This document shows, one piece after another, positions 25,001 through 34,000 of a DNA stretch of 64,000 nt. This DNA comes from Bolinopsis microptera. Taxonomy: Eukaryota > Ctenophora > Tentaculata > Lobata > Bolinopsidae. Made by a program: the position numbers and the translations under genes. The stretch's first letter is position 1; each line of letters begins with the position of its first letter. Under the pieces are notes generated by a model. That model was not told the DNA's origin, did no database searches, and saw only the letters and a list, made by a program, of their open reading frames with translations. The stretch lies in NCBI RefSeq assembly GCF_026151205.1, contig NC_087080.1, forward strand, positions 14,949,337-15,013,336, read 5' to 3'.

Positions 25001-28000
25001 GACCGGTTGGCCCCAACATATTAAGTTTTAACCTCTGATATTAAACTTTTTTTACCGCAATTAGTTAGACATAGTCGATTTTACCTCAGACAAACCGGGA
25101 CTTGGGGCCCACGTGCTCTTATACGCATCACACTACAACTGCCGAAATGGTGCTGAATTTTTAAATCACTGTCAGTCATCTCGGTAATGTCTAGGCATTT
25201 TAACACATGCTTGAAATAGTTCTGACCGCAAAGTTAAAACACCCCTTCATCTCTATTTGTCCCAGGTTCTGACCTTCTTTCGAAATGGAAGCAGACGGGT
25301 ATTCCGAAAAGGGCCACAAAAGTATAAAGCTTCAGTGTCACTAAAAGAGTTAGGATAGTCATGAAGCATAAGAAAGAGAGATAAAACTGAGGAGTCTTAA
25401 ACAATGGCAAGGCAGAATCTTCAAGCTCAACTCATCAAGTCTTTGTTGCTTACGGATGAATACTCTCCGATATCTTCTAGAAGGGCACAATAGTTTCCTA
25501 GCCAAACAAAAGCAGATGCGAATGTATTTCCTATCTTGCATTTAATAATTAATACCACTTGTTGAATACGATATCTTCAAATTCCTCGAGTTGGCTTTTC
25601 TTCACCGCCTATTATCAAAGCGACTATTACTTAATATTATACTAAGGACAGATGAGAAAATTGAGATCAACTGCGATCATTTTTAATGCCCACATTTTGA
25701 ACAAAAACATTGTGACTACAGACTAATGTATGAAATTTTAAAGAAATGATATGATATTGGACTAGGAGCACAAATATCTCATAAAATTTAAGCCTCCGTT
25801 ATGGACGACTTTTAAAAAAATTTAGTACCGACAAGGGACAATCATTACCACTGTTATCATCCTCGAGACGACGTCTTAAAACTAAGTACCAACAATTATT
25901 CCTACTGATATCATCGACAAATATGAAACAAAAAATCGCAAACTATTGCAAATATTACAATGATATCGGAAAATAATATCGAAACATACGCCCGGAAAGT
26001 AGAAACATTTCGATCTAGTCTTGAAAATCGTCACGTTAACAATTAAAGGACAATCATTGTCAGGGAGGCCGAGGGGGTGGAGGCTGGCTGCCCCGATCTA
26101 ATTCAAGACTCGGAGGCTGACAACAATTGCTTCTTGGTAATCAGCAAAAAATTAGAGACCATTGAACAAAAAAGAACAGAACACACCTGTCAGATAGATT
26201 CAGTCCTCAGATGATAGAACGACTCATATAAATAATAATAAATCAATCGATATCAAGGTTACAGTCATTGAAATGTGATCAATTCGGCAATAAGAGAGAA
26301 AGATTTTGACAAAAACTTTGTAATGCAGTCTAAAATTGGAACATCCGCGCCGTTATTATTTGGGGCCCATTTCCCTCTTTCTTTGATATAACCGATTGAT
26401 ATAGGGATTCTAAAGAAACATCCAAGCATTCTGAATTCTTTGACTGTCTCAATGATATGGAATATCTAAATTTTGACTGAGTTGTGAACAAAATCAGACT
26501 GTAAGTTTACTTGATAAGTCACTGTAATCGCAGTAAAATATTACAAATATTCTATCTGAATGCAAACGATCGTGGATTTAAAGCGGAAGGATTTATGCCA
26601 GTGGGAAATAAAAGGGGATATCACGTACCAGATTTTATAGAAGGTTAATAATGGGTATTTAATAAATCATTTAGTGGTTTGGTAACCGTTAATTGCGAAC
26701 AAACACAGATAGTATCCAAAACTATCGAATTTATCAAGGAATGTATAATAAAATGCCAATATGATCATTCCTAGAACTTATTAATAACGGGCAATTTTAA
26801 CACTCAAACATAGATAATTTAAACGGATGGTGGTAATCGACTTGATACGCTCGGCCACTACAAACTGTAGGATTAGATGATTCCAACTGCACGCGGTACC
26901 CTGGCCAAGAGAAAGATGATCACCTTTAAACTGGAGGAAATTATCAGTATCTCGGTACAATTGTTCCGTTACCGTCCGAAAGTTATTTTTTCTGTCGATA
27001 CGGATACTTCCTCGAAGATATCCGGGCCAGATCACAGTTCACACATGCAATGATATGATAGTCACTACAAATATAATTTAGAAGTGTTGTCACCAGGATA
27101 AAAGTATCAGTTTAATACGTTTTTAAAACCCTGTGGTTAACGTTTCTTTGCCAAGGAAGATTCGAACCTAGACGTCATTACCAATTGAATCAGTCGGGTT
27201 CTGCCAAGTTCTGAGTACAGCCTAATTATGTTCACATAAGATAACTGTATCAAGCGCTTGTTTGTACGGGAAAGAAGTTTGGATATATCATATATTATGC
27301 TATATTAAGGTGTCATAATAGGCAATAGCTATCTTTGGATTTAAAAGTAGAAAATCGAGTGAAAATAATTAAAAGACGGTTTAGTCAAATAATTCTGATT
27401 TGAAAATGATATTTGTATCGATGATACCATTACCACATAAAAACGAACGGCCTGCAGAACTTTTGGGTTCCTCACTGCTAATTCAAGGAATGCACGGCAA
27501 TACTTAGACAATATTTAGTAAACTCAACACAAGTTGAGACCTAATGACGGTATTAATAGTGGCTATAGTGGACTAATACTAATAGCAATTTCCAGTTCAT
27601 ACCCTCGGCCTTGAGATTGGTCGATATAAGTTCACTCTGCAATCTACATACAGGAAATTAGAAACGAATAGTGCAACTTCCACCCGAATGGTGGCTGGAT
27701 ATAGCATATTAAACAGTGCTGAGTAGACAGTTGTAACTGCCTAATGGCTGCTCAGCACTCCATGCTGTAAAGGAAATATGTTCACCAATTATTCTGACAG
27801 GGGAAGAATAATTGAAGTGGGCGATAGCACCGCTGAAATTGGCTGTCTGTTTTTAATTATCCACATTAACAGTCGAGCAGACTGCGGCTTAAAAGAAGAC
27901 TGCGGCCCGTACTGAGATAGTCTCGCAACATGTTTGTGGTTAGCCCTAGACCAGGTTGCAAGCACTAGTGGCCAGGTCCTCAGGGCCTGGATTTATCGCT

Positions 28001-31000
28001 GAGCTTACTGAAATCATTGGTTTCTAAATTTTCTGAAGTGGCCGAGTTTGTTAAAAACATGGAATGTTGAATTTTATAAATTCTTGAGTTGGCAGAACCA
28101 CGTTACCATCTCACCTTATAAAGTCATCAAAAGTAAAGATTATTTTCTGATTTAAGAAATGAAAATTGGAATGTATTACAAAAATAACTAAGTGAAAGTG
28201 AAATCATCTTGTCTATTCAAGATTCTACGCTAATATTTAACAATAAAGTCATCAAAAGTACAAATTATTTTCCGATTTGGTGGCTTAAGGAACAAAATTT
28301 ACCATTAAAATTTCCAAGAGAAAATAAAATCACCTTATCTATTTAAAATTCTACAGAATGGCCATTTTTCTGCAGAATTAGCATAGGATTTTTTTGTGTC
28401 GTAATTTGTCGATGAAATATTTCATAAAAACGATGATAATTTAATCATAATAATTTAATAAAAATAATATGCAATATTGGCCTGTCTAACATGGCTCCAC
28501 CTATAACTTATGAATATATTATAGTACCAAGCACCTAATAGTTATTGCCGGATTAAAATGCTTGGATACAAAAATTCAGAATAAAGACACTGAGTACGCC
28601 AGCTCTAAATTAATCCAATGGGAGGCAACATCTGGTAGGTCTAAGACCAGAGCTTATCAGGAAAACTAACCAGTCGCGACAACGTACGAATCTGAGCTCC
28701 CAATGAAAGTGGCGGGGTTATAAACCAACACTGTCGACTGACCTCCCCATATAAGGACGAAATATGGGGGGGACCCCGGCCAACCAACGCCCGGCGTTCA
28801 ACTTGCGCCCATGTCCGGCATTTTGCAACATCTCACTGTCACAATGAGGACGCGGCCGTGCGTCAGTCCTTGACAGCCCTTAATTGTACTAATAGTAAAC
28901 TCTCATTAGGGTACAGTATAGTGCAGGCGTATTTGATGATAGTGCCACCTGTAATGTAGTGATACTCGACCGTAACCTGACGCTAAGCTGTCCTTGTGGG
29001 GTGGTGGAAGCTGGGCAGTAAATCTAACGGTAACAGGGCTGCTGATGATGGGGGTATTGTGCAGACTGCAGATTACGCATGGCTGGGTAGTTGTTGAGAT
29101 GGGAAACCTCCGTGGACCGTAATCGATAGACCGTTTATAATTGGTCTTTTGTCAGTGTCACTTGACATGACGTTACCATGTGCACTGAAAGACTAAACAT
29201 GGTTTTTTGACTAAGATAGAGTGCAAGGGAAGTTGAACTTCAACTTCTGTGAAAATGAGGCCGTTGGAAAACATATCTAAGAGTCGACGTTTAGGAAAGG
29301 AAAAGTTGGTATTATTCACCACAGGATGCTTATTGGTCTTATACAAAGGCCTTAAATAAAGGACAAAGTTCGTAAAAAAAGTGTCAAGTCTCATCCAGCT
29401 GACGCAGCACCAAGACGTAATCTACGTACTCCACGTAATCTAGAGTTACATGAATGAATTTGAAAGATTCATGGAAAGATTTGTGGTATTGTAATTATAG
29501 TTTAACACTTTAGTGACGTCAATTTGTTTTGCTACATGAAAGCAATCCGTGAATTTCATTGGTTGCTGCTGCAAGCTGCAAGCGAATTTCTTAATCGTTT
29601 TTAGTTGTCAAAACATATTTACGTAACCACAATTAGTAGCCGAGTCTATAGTCTTTTGTTCTGGTCTATGTCAGATGGAAAACAGTGCTTATTGGACACT
29701 GGACAGCAGCAACGGAAGTGAAGATCGGCTCTTCCATCAGTACAGCTTGGTAATTTCCAGGTCATGAGCACAAACTGATAATAAGACCATATTTGTAGCC
29801 ATTTTGATGGTAAGATTAAAATTACGTAAGTTATCCGGCAAAAAGTACGTAATGTCAAACGTGCGGAACTCTTTAAATGACTTAGGTTAAAATTTGGAGA
29901 TGACGGACCTTTTAGAACTGAGAATCTGAGATCCCGCTCCAATATATCACCCACCATACCACCCACCCACCATGCCACTCACCCACATTCTCCACTCTCC
30001 AGACGTTACAGGGACAAAAGAAATTGCGATTATTTTGGCCAAAAATCGCGATACCGCGACAAGCCAAACAGACGACATATAAAATTTGTTGCAAAGAATG
30101 GGAAAATCGCGATCCCGCAAATGCCGTGATTTCCATTTGTCCCTGAGACGTTATGGACCTGGCTCAATTCGAAGGGGGTTACCCATTACTCTGTAGCCTT
30201 TTATTCTCATCTCTAAATTTTACATCTATGATGTAAAACAGTTGAAAAGTAAGCAGTAACACTGTACCTGGGTTGTTGTGTCAGAGTGGTTTGCCAACTT
30301 GCCATTTCATTAATTCAGCATCCGTTACCCTGGCAACTTGGTAATCTGTCGACGGAGACTCAACACACGGCTGACGTACGTTTGACACCCATTAAAAAGT
30401 GACTTAAGGCACGGTTGACGCATGGTTAAAGCACTAAAAGTACCACTATAACAATAAGTTGTTTTCAAGAAAATAGTTAAAGCAATTTTGAAAATTTCCC
30501 TGACAAGATGACAAACGTATGTGAGGGCGTTTACAGACAAACGCCGGTGTAAGATATGTTGTTAATAGGCACATACCACGAACTGTCCGTCCTATTAACG
30601 TAAAGTAACGGGTAGGTGAGAGGTGGTGCAATCTTTGACGGGGCATTGTTTGTGTTTATCATACTTGAAACACAAGGAAATATCTTTTTGATGTTGGTGT
30701 TGATTATGTGGTTGTTATTGAGAAATACACTCATATCAGCCGTCGTATAAGCTGGACCAATGGAGCTGCTCTAGTAAAGTAATTAAATTATTGAAATCTC
30801 TATTCAGTATTCACTACTAATATTTGAAGTGTGAATGTCACTTGCTTACCGTGCATCTTGAGTAGTATTTCGTCCGGGAACGAAATTAGAATGATACCTA
30901 GGTTCCAAAACTTAAAATAGAATTGTGAATACCTTTAAAAATGTCTCCACTGTCCAGTATTAACAGTTTCTCAATGGAATGTTGATTATGAATCTGTACT

Positions 31001-34000
31001 AGCTGGGAACAATAATGGTTAAGGAATATCTGTGCAACCTACCAGTTACCATACAAGATGTTAGATTTTAATATAATCGCGATTAATAGCTCATATCAGT
31101 TCAATCTTTTAAAAAGTTCTAAAAATATCCTGTTTATTTTTTCCTGATTTGTATCACGCCGCTGCTGAACATTTAACATGAATACAAAACACCTTATCCT
31201 AGCGGAATTTTCTTATTAGATTTTCTTGTGAAAATCTAGATTGTATGAATAGCTTTCTCAACTATTTCGGTTTTAAATGATATGAAATCTTGAATTGGAC
31301 GGGAGTTCCACAATAGGTGACTTATTTTCCGATCTTTTAAAAACTCTCAAGCGAAGACAAATCCTTGTCCTTAAATAACGCCCTTTCTATTTTACCCCAC
31401 CCTTCAGCTAATGACCCCATTTCTGGTCCACCCTTCTTTTAATGAAAATGGCCATCCATAACGGTCAGTATCCTCTGAAATCTCAGTTTCCTCTGAAATC
31501 AATTAAAATCTAGAACTTTTCATGCTAGCGGAGAACAATATTGCCATGGTAACGTGCGTGTACGTGTTACGGGTGACTTTTATCAAAAGGTCTTTAAATC
31601 TGTTCAGGAAAACATCAGTGCGTGAACGATAAATCACCGTGAGGGCTGAGGGGCCATGTTTTTCAAAGTTTCAGTTTATCTATTTATTACGTTTATTCAC
31701 CAATTGGTATAACATTATCAAATAAACGTCTCCCCCAGGCAACAAGCTGGTAGCAGCGGGGTACTGTGTGTTTGGAACAGCGTGTATGATGGTCCTCTCA
31801 ACTGGTCACGGTGTTAACGGCTTCACTCTGGATCCTTCTATTGGAGAGTTTATTCTTACTGCTTCCAACATGAGAATCCCGACTAAGGTATTTATTGAGT
31901 CTCCAGTACTGCTTACTGCTTCCAACATGAGAATCCCGACTAAGGTATTTATTGAGTCTCCAGTGGAATGATATCATATGGGATGATATAGCAAACTTTT
32001 GGATTTTGTTGATATTTTATCCTCCACTTTTAACTGTATAGCAGTGTTGAGATATCCTTTGCAATCCATCATAATTATGATAATGCTTTCACAATTCACA
32101 TGTTTAAAAAACATCCCAACTCGTAGTAACATCAACAGAAACTGAATTTTATGGGGAAAAAATATCGAATTTTTAGAATTCCAGCGGATATTATTTGCTG
32201 GAATTGCACCAAGTTTCTTTCTTAAAACTGAAAAGTAGACTACTGTAACTTAAATTTAATCATGAGGCCGAGTTTTGAAAATTGACATATTGCCGATCAT
32301 AGTCCGAAAGTTTCTACCCTCCATCTGTCATTTATTAGGAATGTAATTTATTAGTCCTGTCAGACAGTAAAATTTACAGTAATAATAATTTCAGTCATAA
32401 TAATTTGCAGTATAATATAAAACTGTAATTGAAAGTAAAACTACAATTTTGCAGTAAATGAGTTCGACTTTTTCAACAACAAAAAACTTGTTAAACCGTT
32501 ATATTATATCCCTCACGAAGGTTTCCAGATAAACTGACATATTTTGCATTTTATCCAAATTTTATGAAGTAATGTTGAAATTTGGACATGCTTTACGCAT
32601 TTCTCATACCTTGCATTGTTTCTGAATATTTCAAAATAATTAAACTATCGGCAAAGTGTAAATTTGTAAACGTCAATAAAGTAATTTCATATCGGTAAAA
32701 CCATCGAAACAAGAGAAGTTGCTAATTTCCAATACTCCACATTTTTCTACTTAATTGTAAAACATTTTTGCCGCGCAAACAGTAAAAATTGTTGTTAGAA
32801 GAATTCTCATTATTTTCAGAATGTTTAAGCAGTAAGTATGCTTGCACATAAGTCAGAAGCAGTTACTTGAAAACTACCAATAAACCTTTCATAATATCCA
32901 GAAATCTGTTTCTCGGAAACCATGAATTTCTTGGAAATCAGTCACGGATCAGATACACTTTAGTTCATAACTTCAATTACTGATACTCAAGTTACTTGTT
33001 TATTTGGGGATGACTTACAATATTTGTATCTAAGTGCGAAAGAATGGTTCATGGCACAGAGTGTTCCAGTCTAGACACCTTTAATTCATTAATCAAATAT
33101 TTTCACACGAGAAACTGAAATATAAGTTATCATTGGTATGCATTACTTCAGATTAGTTTCCCGTTTCACCCGAGAATTTCGTCGACACTTTCTCCATAAG
33201 TTCCCAAGATAATTCATACTGGCCGAGTTAACTGATTTCATTTGCTCGACTGACGTCACGTGTTATGACGTCACGTGTTATGACGTCACGTGTTATGACG
33301 TCACGTGTTATGACGTCACGTGTTATGACGTCACTTGTTATGACGTCACGTGTTATGACGTCACGTGTTATGACGTCACGTGTTATGTAACTGACAAGTT
33401 CGTCAGTTTAACGTTACTTCGGTTTTATAAAGTCCTGGGGCGGATGTACCAAAATTGGTGGCTACATCATAGAAGAGGCCTTTAGATGAAATCAACTTCT
33501 TGATAATATGTATAATATACATATATTAAAGTCACTATTGTGATGGTACATTAGAACTGGACAGAAACCTGCTTTCGTTTTCTCATTGGGATGATGGGAT
33601 TTCGATTGCACCTGGCATAAAAGTGAGCCATGAAATCTATATAAAGCCAAAACTATATGGTCAGTTTTAATAATTTAAAAAGTTTTCAGAACAAATTTCA
33701 TCCTCCGAAAGAATTTCTGAATCAATAAATTGTGGGCTTATCTTCTCCGTCCCTTCTCTCCAATTCTAGATTGTCCGAATTAAATTTTTGTACCCTTATG
33801 CCTCCATTTGAGTCTCGTGTTAACTATATAAATAGGTTTATAACACGAAGATGAGAAATTCTGCAAATTTTATTTTATAGCGACTTGTAACTCGATCAGT
33901 GACTCTTACAATTTCCTGCCTGGTTTGTTCTCCCCTAGATTAAAATCCAAACTCTATGCCCGATTCAGTTGTAATCAAATCGATTAAAACTAACATCATG

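Noticed and set aside
27125-27215. tRNA-like B-box (GGTTCGAATCT) on the minus strand
   Set aside because: The T-stem and acceptor stem do not pair and no A-box fits. It is at best an old tRNA or SINE relic.
28740-28900. GC-richer patch with a CArG-like CCATATAAGG, possibly a promoter
   Set aside because: No open frame, exon or further promoter element follows on either strand that I can support.
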